Shown piece by piece: positions 51,071 to 64,000 of a stretch of 64,000 nucleotides of DNA. The notes under the pieces are model-generated. The model saw only the letters and a program-made list of their open reading frames with translations. It did no database searches and had not been told where the DNA came from. Source of the DNA: Balanoglossus misakiensis. Lineage: Eukaryota; Hemichordata. A program made the translations under genes and the position numbers. Each line of letters opens with the position of its first letter. The stretch's first letter is position 1. Location: positions 2,356,001-2,420,000 of the forward strand of contig CM082591.2 of NCBI GenBank assembly GCA_040954595.2, written 5' to 3'.

Positions 51071-54000
51071 AATTGTTGTTGCTATAGTTTGAAAGTAGAG
51101 GCAAGATCAATAGACGAGTTGAACAGGCAGAAGACAACTATTAGGAGCAAGCATATGTTAACTTTGTCTGCAGAGGGTTAAGACGTGTACTATCCTGCAC
51201 TCGACTCCAAATATAGCCACTGATTTCTTAATGAAGACATTAAGTAAACGTTAAGTAGTTAATTAATCCCTCAGAGGAGGGACGGACACTTATCGGGCAA
51301 CTGCGAATCTATTTTCTGCATTCCTGGCTCTCGCTCGCCGATCGATACAGAAAATGGAACACGTGTGCCGAGCGCGAGGGCTTGGCATTCAAATCACGCG
51401 AGACGTTACAATTAGCTTCTCGTTTAAAGGGTTGTTACTGCCACAGAGTGACGAAGTAGAGCGGTGATAACAGGGATATATCTAATAAGGCACTGGCGTT
51501 ATTACCATCGGTACTACAAGGAAAAACACGCGGTAAATCACGCTTTGAAATTGTCAGGCGAATAATACACTAATATACATGATATACGCAGCACGGGTGG
51601 CGGTTTTACCCCTACTGATATGAAATAGCCCACTGATCATGGTGTGATGTACACAAAAGACCAGATTTCGCCACAAATCAAGGGGGGCTTTCCACTCAGA
51701 TGCACCTGGGGTATTACTTCTGGTGTGTGTGTCGGGGTTAATTTAATGAACACATTTATAAGGCGTAATACGACGATGTGGAAAATACTATCATTTCATT
51801 CTCAGATCAATATGAGACGTGCACATCACCGCTCAGAAATCTGTATTGTGTTCGGTGAAAGTCTAATCGCTGATTAAGAACATATAATATCTGCCGGATG
51901 ATACAATGCGCGTGTGGTGACCATCTGACCAACTGACTTAATGCAAAACTCGGGTGCAGGCATGTACACGGCATATTGATAGTGATCCATACATGATACT
52001 AGTCTATCAAATATCGCATTAGTGTAATACAGATAGGTATGAATTTTTAATATAACACTCATTGTATGGTCCATGCTGCATTATTCAGTTATGTCCCGGG
52101 GCTTTTTAGACTACCCTGTCAACAATAGTGTCAAGCCCACACGGCGTCAAAGTCAAACTGCTGATACCTTTGTGAGGTCTGACATATCAATTGACTGTCA
52201 TATCAAGTTCATGGATCTTGGCATTCAAATCCACGGGGTCTGGCTTCAGGACGGTATCTCTGAGAATACACCGAATAGGTAACAAAGAATGCCAGTTTTA
52301 TCTGTAACACAAGTATCTTATTTGAAGTCCCCGTAGTTGGAGAGGTTCGTGATATTCTCGGTTACACGCGGGTACACAGTTGCCTTTGTTGTGAGCAAAA
52401 TCACGTCAGTAAACGAGTGAAATTTCGTGTCATGGTCACCGTTAAGACATGGCGGTTATTGCAGTGTCATCTATTGCAGAGAGGGTCAACGTTTCCTAAT
52501 ATCGGGCTAATTAGACTATTCTGAACGAGCGCGCCTGTCAGTTAACGGCTAAATTATCACCTTTCGGCATGGCTTGACAATGTCACCTGCCGATGCTCAT
52601 AAAACGTGTCATTGACCCTTCACTTAGTGTGCATTACCATCACAATTAGGTGATAATAAGTATTTTAGCATGAGAAAGTCGAGTCCGGCCACGCCAGCGT
52701 TTATCTGGCATGGCGTGATGTAGCGTGGTGTAGTACATGTGTGCTGAGGTTGTTTTACTATAACGTTAGACATCTTCAAATGACAGCCTTCCGCCCTAAA
52801 CTTAGACAACAGAACATACGCCCATGGAAGTATTATGTAGTCTGCTGTTGTCTGTTTGCGAGGCCTCGACAATGCCAGTGTTCTCATAAATCACAAAGTG
52901 CACAGCACATTACAGAGATACAGACTTAAAGTCAGTTAATGGACACATGGCCGTCGCTGGCCTCATACTCCTAGGCCTTATCCGGTCTCAGGGCTGCATA
53001 AACTTACAACGTACTGTCTGTTCCAATCCAGTCTGTTAGCCATCTGGAAAAAACTAGACTTAACATGTATAGTGTCTTTCGTTGGCAGAGCGAAATTAGA
53101 CGCAAAGATAAGCGGTCACATCTGTTACTTGTAAGTAAGTACTACTCAGAGAAATACCAAAAGAATCCCTAGCTTGGGGTTATTGTCACCAGTATCTGCA
53201 GAGCGTTGCGTTTAGTTCCCATTTTCTTTGAGGAAAAAAAGTAAATCCGGTATTCTGTTGAGACTAATACACAGGGCGCTTGCTTGAGTCATGTAACGTT
53301 AATACCGGTGTCATCTGCTTTGAATAGAAGGTCTTTATGTTGCGATGGAAAAGTGATACGGCGTCGTCCCTACAGACCAACCCCACAAGCCAGCTTTTTC
53401 TTCTTGTAAAAAGCCAAATCTGTATTCATCTTAGTTCACATTAAATACAATCAAATCAACATATAATTATACAACACTATGCGTCAGTATTAGTCAACCC
53501 TTTCCCACTTTGAAATATTGTTTGTTTCAAAACTAAAAAGTATCCTGAATCATAGAAAGTGGTTGAACCTGAAAACTATTTGTCGAACATTACGGTTAGC
53601 TGTAACTACACAAACTGTTAGAAGTAGAAACGGTTGACTGGCTCCCGCCATTAAGTGCACGGCTGGCCTCTTAGTCAGCGACAAAGGTTTACTTTGTGTT
53701 ATAGAAGTACAGCTAAAATACTTTAGATGTGATTACATCGGTACTCAAGATAATTTGTAATCAACTAAAACATGGTCTTAAGCTCTTAGCCAGAACAAAG
53801 TAACATCGACGACCATCGAGCTTACGGTAAATTTGATATGAAAGCTTTGTATGAACGGATAATCTGTGACCCCAAGGAATTGTATTTTGATTACAGTCGA
53901 ACAAACAGAGTTAATCTCCGAATTGCTATGGTTCCCATTTAAAAGACACGTCAGATAATCACATTTCGACCGCCACAAATGTCAGCAGTGGTGTAAGCGC

Positions 54001-55113
54001 TGTTGACGTATGCTCAGGTATGTTTGTCTGTCGAGGAAAATCGAATTATAAAGAGCTCTCTAAATTTGCATTTCGCGCGGACACGATCAGATGGTGCAAG
54101 AAACACGGACATAACGAAACATTCAAATATCAAGACGTTGAATTTACGTATTATTAACGAAATTAAAAAGGATGGAAAATTTAAACGAAACGAAACGGAT
54201 TTCTTATAAAATTGTTCCCGAGTAGCTAAATTCCAATGTTGGGTAACACTTGCCCATTGCTTTGGTAAAACTCGGTCCGCGCTAACACAAAAAGTCATGT
54301 ACTTTAAATTGCTTATTGCATATCTATTCAAACCATTGACGTCACAGAGAGTCCGTATTAGCGCTTGACCTGTGACCCCTCTAACCCAAAGAACAGCTTT
54401 TATCATATCATTACAGAATATCTCTGAACAATTTGTTATAGATGTCTGATAATTCATTTGTATCGGTGAAGATGTCAGTCCTGATAGAAATCAATAAATT
54501 TTACCGATCGTAATTGTCAGGTCACATGACCTTGCGCAGGCGGGGGTACAAAAGTTACGAGAGAAAAAGACGGTGGACAAACTTAATATTTCTTTCACGG
54601 CACAAAGTATTAGGTGCAGTCGTATAATGGCACTGTTGGGCTGTCGGTATTAAGTATTCTTGTCCTGTTTAGTCAACTATCTCATGAGATAACATAAAGC
54701 GCAAATGTATGCGCCGTTTTAAGGCAGGATGTCCCTTTATTGCTCCTATATTTCTTATTTATATCGATTAGAATACACTTTTTATGCTATCACGACAATT
54801 AAAATGTATTATAACAAAGCGTTTAACGACTATGAACCCGCGATTAGTCTAAAACAATGTCGCAACCTTGATTTCTTTTTTAAACGAGCGCTTGACGAAG
54901 CAAATTCCCCGTGAACTTCCCGTCAGCTGTATTAACCGCCTTCTAAATTTTCTTTAACGACTGTCGGTGAAAGGCCGCCATTTTGACGCTTTTAGAAGTC
55001 GCAATACCGGCGGTCAATAAAACGTTTTCACTAGCCAACAAGCCCAGTTTCCCTGATTGGGCGAACCCGTTGCCAAAACTGAGTTGATGTGGACAAAGCA
55101 GTACCATCTGATA

Positions 55114-55239
55114 GTGACGTAGTTAAAGCCTGGGCTTTCGTAGATAAAATTGTGCCTTACGTAATCAAATGTGGGGTTTACGCAGTTAAAACTGCGCTTT
55201 ACATAGTCAAATGTGGGATTTACGTAGTCTGAGCTGTGC
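55114..55239. repeat. Degenerate 21-bp tandem array, six units
   Basis: Units at 55114-55135, 55136-55156, 55157-55176, 55177-55197, 55198-55218 and 55219-55239. Consensus is about TTTACGTAGTCAAATGTGGG. Each begins with TTACGTA, TTTCGTA, TTACGCA or TTACATA. Units three and five are closest (AATCAAATGTGGG versus TAGTCAAATGTGGG). Unit three contains the palindrome TTACGTAA. Confidence 0.8.
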
Positions 55240-57777
55240 TGAACGATTCAGAAGCAACCACAAATCGAATTTCGATTGTGATGAGTAACTTGAAATTTGT
55301 TCCAAACTTTGACTCACTGCAGTGACGCACAGTTTGATAATTTACAGTGATTCAACAAACAGCTCACCATGGACGTGTACTTAAACTCCCGTTATGAATA
55401 AATTTCTGATTGCAGATTGAAATGTGGCACTTCGGATAATAGATAAAGAACCGTTTGTTTGTGTCAAGGCCGTATTTCATATTAGTTTTTGGATTTATTT
55501 GACAGTGCCGATATAATTTACGGAAAGAATAGCCGGCCACAATGAGGAAAGATCATAATTTTCCTGTGTTGTTAAATTGTAGCTAATGAAATACTGCGCC
55601 GACGAAAGAGTAGACGAGAGGACGCCATGACGAACAGGAAACGGAAGAAAGGTTATTGTCTGCGTCCCTTGACCAGAGTCAGAGAGATACAAAGTTACAA
55701 ATATGTAACCTTGCACTGGCGCGTTCTTATCGGTCGATATTTCCTGAACAGAAACGCAAAGCGCAAAAAATGTCAAAATCCATCAAAGCATTTTTCGCGA
55801 ATCGCGAAGATAATATGTTTTGATAGTCCAAATCGACTCTCACCGCCAAGGTCAAGATATAATACACTCCATTGGGATCATATTTCGGTCGCAAAAAAGC
55901 AATTAAAGCGAAAGTTTGTAGGGTTATTCACAAAATGTGAGCATGTACATGTATATGGACGAGGGCTGCATGCGTGGCACCCCCGGGGATACCCCCAAAA
56001 CCCCCTGTACACACCTTCATTTCTTCACTGAATATTAATTTTACAGTTTTGAGGAAGAGCCGTCCTCCACGGAATCGACTCGAGCGACAATTGAATAAAT
56101 CTATTACCATATTATGCAAATAGCTTGACGTCCAGCCAAAAGTTCATGTGGAAAACATATAGACACGCACCTGGACGCGGCAGCCGTATTGGGACCCCTG
56201 CGTTCTCTACAAACGCGGAGACGCGTTGTATGATAGAACCTAGGTGACGACAGTGCATGCAGTGTGTATAATGAAGTTGGCTCAACTTTAAGTGGTCGTT
56301 TTTACATGAGAAATACGCGAGGGACAAAGTGAATAATCTTTGAAAATTAATGTTTACCTCAGCTCTCGAAGTTCTGCAAGATTTCCCGGCGCAAAGCGAT
56401 TTAAAGAAATCCATCATGTCATACTTAAAGTATGTCTGGAATTTCCTTTTCCATAATTTCTCACGTACTTGATTGAACGTTAACCCAGTCCAACACGTAA
56501 CCGAGGCAGATAAACATACAATTTGCATCTAAGAGAGAATAAAGATTTTTTTCTCGCAATTTTAACTTCATACTTTCAATCGACTGAGACAAGGAAAATC
56601 AATGCTTTTAAAAATCAATCGTTTCACCCGATCTGTTAATGGCTGCACCGCCGATACCCTATAGACAATTTACATGATTTTTTATCATGCAAACGCCGTC
56701 TACAGGATTTATAATATAATACGTCTTTGATTTGTTGGACCTGACACATAATTATGTTTCTGGGATCGATGATCGCTATTAAAACAGTAATATTGCTTGA
56801 TTTATATTGTGATTTCGAATATAATGGAAATGCAAAGAGCTTGTATGATGGTAGCTGCACTGTTTGAAAAGACTTGGTAACGGGTTTATGCGTCGACAAT
56901 CGTGTTCAAACATTACTTTTTGTAGACATGTTATGTTAACTGGCGTAACTTTCTAGCAGTACTGGGCACAAGCGTGACGCTGTACCAAATCGCAAGTAAA
57001 GCGCTTGTTAAGTTAGTTTCACTGTGGTCCTCATGTTCTTGGATTTATCTGCGGGTAGATTGTGACTATCTTAAAAGTTATGTTTTCAAAAACAAGTTGA
57101 CAAAATTCCACCAGATTCTTTCACTTCTGGCGTCTTCCACTGGTACAACGTGGATTCGTCCAACACGGAGATAAGTGCTATTTAGTCCGTCTGGCTCGTT
57201 GCGGATTCAGTTGGTCACCATTCCGCTAAACCCTTAGATAAATTATATATACTCGTTGATCCGTGAACCGAGTTTGGTCGACTCCCTACATCGCCATGGT
57301 AACGAGCGCCGAACAGATTGAAAGGCGAATTTGCATTCAATGACGGTCTATAGTGTTGGACAGCCTAGGGATTAGCAACGGTAATTGGGGTCACTATGCA
57401 AGCCTTCTATAGTACCTAATGCGCTGATGAAATACATCGTTGATTCTTTGAGTCGCAAAGTCGGTAATAAAAAATCTGAAATCCCATGTGCATAAATCCA
57501 TTCTATGGATATTTCATAACACAAGATCAATTTATGGGGGAATATTACTTCTGAGAAATCGGCACAATCTCACATTACTCGCACAATGGAGCACCCAAGA
57601 CAAATCCCAACTTTTCTATTAAAGGATATATTAAAATCAATCAGTGGTCTGTGCGGATTCACCATAGGAGATCTCCCCCGCTAATCATTGAGATTTGTAT
57701 TTTAGTTGAAACTGCCAACAGACATAAAATAATTGTGGGATAAATAGAAAGCAAGGATTGAAAGCATTGTGTGTGTA

Positions 57778-57778
<1 letters not shown>

Positions 57779-57839
<61 letters not shown>

Positions 57840-57904
57840 AGAGTGAGTAAGTGAGTGAGTGAGTGAGTGAGTGAGTGAGTGAGTGTGTAATGTATGTATG
57901 TATG
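57779..57904. repeat. (CTGT)n-(GAGT)n-(GTAT)n compound microsatellite
   Basis: About 15 CTGT units (57779-57838), then about 10 GAGT units, then GTAT units, read directly. Confidence 0.95.
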
Positions 57905-60900
57905 AGACTTTCAATCTTTGATTTTTAAGTATTCCACCATTCTTCATCAATACTTTTTTAAACTTTTAGCAACTTCTTCCTTCCGCGAGAGATACGGATA
58001 TGACATGACGTAACATCCGGAAAGTACAGCAGATCCCATTACCTGAATTACGCAGATAATCATTACAAAATAAAATGCTATTTTAGGAAACCATGTTAGC
58101 GTTCTTAAATACCCTCTAACCATGGCAACACTGATCTAGATTGATTGAAGATAAACTCAAGTGGTATCAGTCTGTTTATGAATGTCAAAAGAGCGATGTT
58201 TCAAATGATTAGCACGCCTCTGGGCAAAAGTAAAACTCTTTAATATCTCTTGTAATATCATTTTAGTATTTAATAGAAATTTGAGTAAGATTTATTAAGA
58301 TTCCAGAATTATGGGCTAAAGTTTACAATTTCTCATTTTTAGCACCGCTTTGGTAAAAAAATACGCCGTTGCCATTTCTGACAATTAAATGAACTCTATT
58401 GGGCCCTTAAATATTTCCCGCACATCTTCGGATGAAGTGCTGAAAGAATGAAACTCGGCGTTCATTCTGAAAGGTTTGTATTAAAGATCAGTTACTTTGC
58501 GATAAAACGAATTACATAATTCCGCCAAAGAAACGTAATTTTATTATTCAAATAGGATATTATTTTTGACTTGACTAATTTTGAAATTTTGAAGTCAGGT
58601 TATCCCCTGTTGACCGTTGCACCACCAATTTCAGCGTCTGCGTTTGATTACTTGAATAAAATAATGCACTATGCATGCAAACGTCAGATTCCATCTGCAA
58701 AGAATGGGTTTGAGTTGCGTTTGAAGGGCGATCCATACCTGTACTAACCGTTTGCGTTTCATCTGGTCATATCATGAGTCAAAATACACATATCCAATTT
58801 AGCCGCCTTTCTTTAAATTTTATTGCAGCTACATCAAAGTCAATGCACTACCCGCGCAAGCACTCGCATACTTATTCATAAAACCTTAAACTTTTAAGAT
58901 TTGCCTTAATGGCTGAAGACGAATTGAAGACAGGAATAAAACATCTTATAATGGCCCTCACAAAACGCCTGTTAATAGAATTTAGAATATTTTTCTCGGA
59001 ATCACTACGATGCGGTTGGCAATAATTTCAACTGACTCATCACTCAATTTTCACTTCGGAAGTGATTGATGAGAATAAAATATAGTGTCTCGCCATTTTC
59101 GTTCTTTTCATTCAGTGACAATTGAAGAAGCTATTTTTGAGTTTTGAATTGAAGACAGCGTGACTAGTGAGCCACAGTCTTGCAAGAATATCTTGGACAG
59201 TATCGTTTCTTTGCAGATGACCAGATTAATAACAATAATCTCGCGTGCGTCTTTGCTTATCGCAACGATCTGTTTTCATAGCCTGTCTACCGTGACATTG
59301 CAGGAGATTTCAATGCACCTTTTTATTCTGCGTTTCATATGGTTGTATCCTCGCCACTTGCGAGGGGTTCTCAGGAGTTTTGCCCGCTAATGGGAACGCA
59401 TTGATATGTCCGATATGTTGTTTCTACGACCACGCTGTACTTTGTCTTTATCTAACTCGTACTTACGTGCGGTGACATTGTAAGTGTACAACTTAGATAG
59501 CCGGGTGTGCTAATCACGGGGAGCACGGCCACAAAGCAGAACAGCCACCCAGTGTTCTTTCTATGGTTCATTAGCGCGAAAAGATTAATCCGTTGAAAAA
59601 TAAAGTCGTAGTTTACTTTAAGCACTTTCCCAATCCTCTATAGGTTAGGTTTCAATTTCCCGTACGTGTAAACTCACATGTTATAGACACTCGCCTCGCT
59701 TCAGTAGTCTCAAGGAGTCTCTTTAATGCATACTGAAGGCGTCAACACGCCACTTTCAAGAATGACAAAAGACGCCTTCTTCATTCCAATTTGCGGCAAA
59801 TTCTGGCCCAAGCCTATATATTCAAAAGTTAATCATTTCAATGGAGTCTCTCGCCACCTCATAGTCAAAAACCATAATGTCAAACACGAAAAGTGATTTC
59901 TCTCCTCAGAAAGTGCCCAACTTTCCCGGAATTCCGCTCACTGGTGACCTTTGACCGCACGACTCAAATAGCCGCTGATTTGTGGTGCAAATAAACATTA
60001 AATCGTGAAAATCGTTTCTTTTAAATAAATTGGATATAGTCATCGCGAAATACGCTCGTAATAAAACTAAACACTTCCCTTTCAACATCCACAAACAATA
60101 AAATTTATCACATTACGAATTGCTCGCGTATAGGCTTCTAGTTTGATGTTATCACGTGATATTGCTTGTCTGGAGGTTCGTTTGACTGTAAAGAGCGATG
60201 GCGTTAGCAAAAATGATGTATCCTGGTTTCCAAGATGTCTGTGTCATTTCACAACGTATAATTTCCTGGTAAAAAAGACGGTACAAGTACTTTGTGCTGT
60301 GTAACTGTAATTGAAATGTCTGTATTCTGTTTTTTTCCGTAGAAAGTTGAGGTATATTTCCTAGTGTTATAGACAGTGACAGAGAGAAAAATTCACATTG
60401 CATTATTATGCGTATTCCTATAGCAATACGGTCCAATATGGCCTTTAGGCAACTATTTTTACCTTTCTAATATCCGGAGCCGTTACGCGTACATGTCTGA
60501 ATTAATTTCGTTGATATTCAGGAAAAGGAGAGTACATTCTAGAATTCGCATGGATGTCATTTTCACTATATGATTTAATGTGGTCAGATTTGTTCGATTT
60601 GTGGTAATTTTCCATTGGGGTTCATCAGAAAGAAATAGTGGTTCCCGATCCGCTGCTGTGCCTCAATTATTCCCGAACCGACTTCGTTCCATATGTTGAG
60701 TTTGATGACTAAATTTTGAAAAATATAAGGGGAGGCGTGAGATCAGTGACGGCAGTTGTTCCCCAAACTGATCGTACTTAGCACAGAGATTTTTTTGTAC
60801 AAATACAATTTGTACAATTTGCTGTTTGTTGCTTTTAATTAATCCCATCTCCCACTCCGGGGATTAATACCAATCTACCCGGTTGAAAGCGATATTGGGT

Positions 60901-61718
60901 CGGTCTGTTTAGCGCTGGGAGATGCCAACACAGATGAGAATAAAATATTTGTACCGCAAGCGTGGCCACTTCACAGATTATCTTCGCTCCGCGGAGACTG
61001 TTGGTCGTGTCTCTAGGGACAGCTATCTCAAGCATTAACAGAGGGTTTGCGCTACTCCACCCTTAACGAGTCGGTGTGTACGGTTGTAAATATTTCACAA
61101 GAACCCAACCCTTGAAAGTCCGACAGATACATCTGACAATAGGCGCGAGCGTGTGTGTGTGAGATTCATCCAAATTTGATCAAGTCCTTCGCTGAAATGA
61201 GAACTCGGGTTTGTCCCAGATAGGCCAATTGCAATTTGCTAAATGGAGTCGAAATGTGTATTAGTACCTAGATGGTGTACACATAAATCCAAATGCATAT
61301 TTTGTTGAGAATCGTCTCACGATCTCGAATGTTTAGTCAGATCAAATTCAAACAGTCAACCTACAGAACATTTTACTCGGAGTAGAGATGGACTTGTTAA
61401 TTTTTAACTGTGTCTGTGCTACGGTTTCCATGCTTTCATGCATTTTAGTGTGATTACCCCTAAAGCGATACCACCGGTTGATTTTACCCGTGAGATATTG
61501 TCACGCTACTGAGGTATGTTATTATGACCCCCAGTATGTCTACGTTTACCCTCTGCGCGTGTGACATAACGAAATTAATAGCCTATGTTTTCGCCGAATG
61601 GTTAGGGCAAATCTTAGTTTGATGCGACCTTCCATCTGAGATCGTGGTTCATCAAATAATGAAAAAAAAACTTCTTGCCTTCATTAATTTCGTGCTAATG
61701 GAATAGCCTAATTTAGAA

Positions 61719-61905
61719 TCACGTCTCAAGTGACGTCACACTGGTATCTGGATTTCTGTTAACGCTGGAAAGACGTCGCCGTCATGACGTCAGAATCGAA
61801 GCATCGCAGTTTTAAATGACGTCGAGTCTACATGATTTGACATCTGAAATCATACACGCGGTAAATTTGAACTTTGACCTCACGTCTAGTGACGTCACAC
61901 TAATG
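61719..61905. promoter_or_regulatory. Cluster of CRE (TGACGTCA) sites
   Basis: Perfect CREB/ATF palindromes TGACGTCA at 61731-61738, 61785-61792 and 61890-61897, plus TGACGTCG at 61817-61824 and GACGTC at 61772-61777. The first and last lie in a near-identical phrase (TCACGTCT, then AGTGACGTCACACT) repeated at 61719 and 61880. This strongly suggests a cAMP/CREB-type responsive regulatory element; the target gene is unknown. Confidence 0.6.
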
Positions 61906-62994
61906 GCGTTATTAAATGTCGCCATGTTTGAACTGACATAATGCTAATGATGATGTGATTAATTTGGAGTCGCTAGTATCATACTTTAGTTGGCACAGTT
62001 TAATCTCTTGTAACACAATGGAACCTTTCAGTGTTGAGATGTACTGCAACATAACATACTTTAAGCTGTGTTATCGCGTTAAAAAGGGGGTTACCCTGCC
62101 CGGTGTTCTCCTCGCCATCATGCAGTTGTAAATCCGAAATGAAAGTCTTAATATCTTGATTGTGTGAGGCTCACCTTTGATACAAGAGACTATAGTACAG
62201 CGCGGTTGTTGAAACGACTATCATGTTCAACTTGCCCGCAGTGTTACATGTTGGTATTAGCGAGATAACGCCATTCTTTATCGTGCGCGCTGTTCGGCGT
62301 GCAACATTCCGACAAGGCGGGATTTGTCAATGATGCATCGGCGCTGCCTGCAGTAATTCGCGGCCCATTGTAAAGACTGGACCCGTTGAGTTTCAGGGTT
62401 GTAGTTAATTATTTAAAGTGCACCTCATTTCCTGGTCTTGTCTGAGTGCAGGCGGGGAATAGTGGGCGGAAACACAATACAAGTTCACGGAGAACTGTTC
62501 ACTGTATGTATCCGGCAAAAATTCTAAGACACGTTGGTCTCACAGTCGACTGTATTCCGTGCCACTCACTACTGGCAATATTAACGAATTAGCGAACCCC
62601 ATTCCAACTTCCCGTCGGCCCGGCCCTCTGTTCTTTATTAGCTTTGCTCCGTACATAGAAAACTACTCGACCAAATCTCTTGGTGACCACAAAACGATTT
62701 TAATGGTAGGCAAGTCTATCGAGACGACAATACAAGAAGTGAATACGTTTTTGATATACAGCACTTTTCCTATCACACTCGTTCCAGATACATCCTGATG
62801 TTTTTCCCCTGCCCCATGAATATTTAAACGTGTTATTTGATACCTATAATTGTTAATGGCATGCCTTCGTGTGTCCGTACGATAAGGGACCATCTGCTTT
62901 CGCGTGTATGTAGTTACAAAACTTCAAATACACGTCCATGTACATTATTTAGTTCTGTTCACATGTACAGAGATACGTAAATACATATATACAG

Positions 62995-63081
62995 TACATA
63001 CATACATACATACATACATACATACATACATACATACATACATACATACATACATACATACATACATACATACATACATAC
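62995..63081. repeat. (CATA)n microsatellite
   Basis: About 21 uninterrupted CATA units read directly. Confidence 0.97.
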
Positions 63082-63794
63082 AGTGAACAGATATAGGATA
63101 ACGACTGGTATAATATTAAGGAGATGAACCCACTTTACCCGTTTACTATAATATGTCTAAATGTAAAAAAATGCAATCATTCATTTCTTTGCGGCTTTTC
63201 AGTGATGTCCGGAAATTACAATGGAACCATCGACACGCGACTGAAACACACAAAATAATTGTATTTTCCATGCGGGGTCGGTGACAAAAGGCGAATGAAT
63301 AATTAATTTGTGTTTTGTCAAAGTATTGCGTTTCGCCGAATGTTGCCTGTGTATTGACACTGTGACCCCTGGTGTTACTCGGGGTACACGCTATTTTCCC
63401 ATCATTGTGTGGCACCTCCCACGGGATTACTTCGAGTAATAAACAGCTATTAAGCCCGCTTTTATATAATAAGTCCTTTCAATGCCTCGGCTCAGATAAT
63501 GAATGCTTTCTAATCGAATTTGGTGAAATGGATTAAAATGTAATTAGTGAACTGTGTCTGTGTGAGAAACATTGGTAATCAGTTGTAATGTAATGCGTCG
63601 GTGAGACACAGTCATCACCCAATAAACTATTAAATGGGCAGAGACGTGCCACCAATGTGTCTACAGTCAAGACCTTACTCCAGGAATATTGCTGGAAAAT
63701 CTAGAGCCAGTGAAACGCGCCGAGCTAAACAGGCCTTAGGGGGGCATTTGGGACCAAGGAGCGTGAGCGTACCGCTGCCGGTGTGCTCTGGGCA

Positions 63795-63879
63795 TCCGCC
63801 ATTTTGGGATAGATATTTTACCGCTCATTCCGAGATCTCGCGAGACTTGGTTAACGGGCTGCTAGCCAAGTAATACAAG
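63795..63879. promoter_or_regulatory. Promoter-like block: YY1 motif plus TCTCGCGAGA
   Basis: TCCGCCATTTTGGGA (63795-63809, YY1 consensus) lies 26 bp before TCTCGCGAGA (63836-63845, BANP-type motif). In vertebrates both mark promoters of broadly expressed genes. A gene could start just beyond the window on the plus strand, but the second motif also lies in a dispersed segment shared with 32688-32741, so it could instead be repeat-derived. Confidence 0.4.
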
Positions 63880-64000
63880 TCAAGCATAGGTGCAGGGTTT
63901 AACTAAAATAATAACTTTTGTGTCGTTTAACACGATGGGTCACTGATGTTTGTCCTGTGTCGCACGAGAATGCCCTCCTTTGTGAACTGCCTAGCCACGC

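Larger units (their letters stand above)
46958..64000. other. Gene-poor region, distal half
   Basis: No coding exon can be supported. The longest ORFs, 54014-54457 (minus, 147 codons) and 55627-56031 (plus, 134 codons), carry no domain I recognise. Structured items: (GAT)n 50986-51070, a YY1-type motif at 54974-54985, a 21-bp tandem array 55114-55239, compound microsatellite 57779-57904, a CRE cluster 61719-61905, (CATA)n 62995-63081, and a promoter-like block 63795-63879. Confidence 0.6.

Noticed and set aside
50904-51181. Poly-Ser and poly-Met ORFs
   Set aside because: Pure translation of the (GAT)n microsatellite.
54014-54457. 147-codon minus-strand ORF, the longest in the gene-poor region
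   Set aside because: No domain or signal peptide, and composition like translated non-coding DNA.
55627-56031. 134-codon plus-strand ORF rich in Lys/Arg
   Set aside because: No recognisable domain, no splice or promoter context, and an opposed ORF of similar quality; treated as chance.
1-64000. CRISPR arrays, operons and prokaryotic signals
   Set aside because: Spliced eukaryotic genes throughout; the regular repeats are microsatellites without unique spacers.
1-64000. Well-known conserved microRNAs (let-7, miR-9, miR-124, miR-7 and similar seeds)
   Set aside because: None of the mature sequences I know was seen on either strand by eye; a small-RNA search would be needed to exclude novel ones.

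Overview
The window is animal genomic DNA: intron-rich genes with GT-AG splicing, short exons, many microsatellites and at least one MITE family. Protein similarity to vertebrate LRP5/6 and VGLUT is high, while the introns are short and the middle gene has a non-vertebrate architecture. This fits an invertebrate deuterostome such as a hemichordate or cephalochordate. That placement is an inference from gene content and not a species call.

Three genes can be built exon by exon with consistent reading phase. (1) 166-5147, plus strand: the 3' two thirds of the Wnt co-receptor LRP5/6. It starts inside the second YWTD propeller and runs through three LDLa repeats, the membrane segment and all five PPPSP-type motifs to the stop. 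(2) 9275-17864, minus strand: a complete 15-exon gene for an 877-residue secreted protein with a signal peptide, Frizzled-type cysteine-rich domain (CRD), five Ig domains, a Thr-rich linker and a C-terminal tandem module built around D-Y-C-R. I know no named family with this order of domains. (3) 23575-27181, minus strand: the 11 coding exons (540 residues) of a vesicular glutamate transporter, SLC17A6/7/8 (VGLUT) type.

LRP5/6 and the CRD-Ig gene are convergent, separated by about 4.1 kb that carries poly(A) signals for both strands near 8.8 kb. One encodes the Wnt co-receptor and the other a secreted protein with a Wnt-binding-type fold, so their adjacency deserves attention, although the sequence alone does not show that they work together. 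VGLUT lies upstream of the CRD-Ig gene in the same orientation and has no evident functional link to it.

From about 27.2 kb to the end (about 37 kb) I find no protein-coding gene. The region lies upstream of VGLUT and probably contains its 5' untranslated exon or exons, promoter and distal regulatory DNA. It holds a TTAA-flanked piggyBac-like MITE (related to one at 20.8 kb), a dense CRE-site cluster at 61.7 kb, a 21-bp degenerate tandem array at 55.1 kb, two related segments around TCTCGCGAGA (32.7 and 63.8 kb), and several microsatellites. The best candidate for something undescribed is the CRD-Ig-DYCR gene. Next are a 38-bp copy of one of its own exon starts inside another of its introns, and the CRE cluster.
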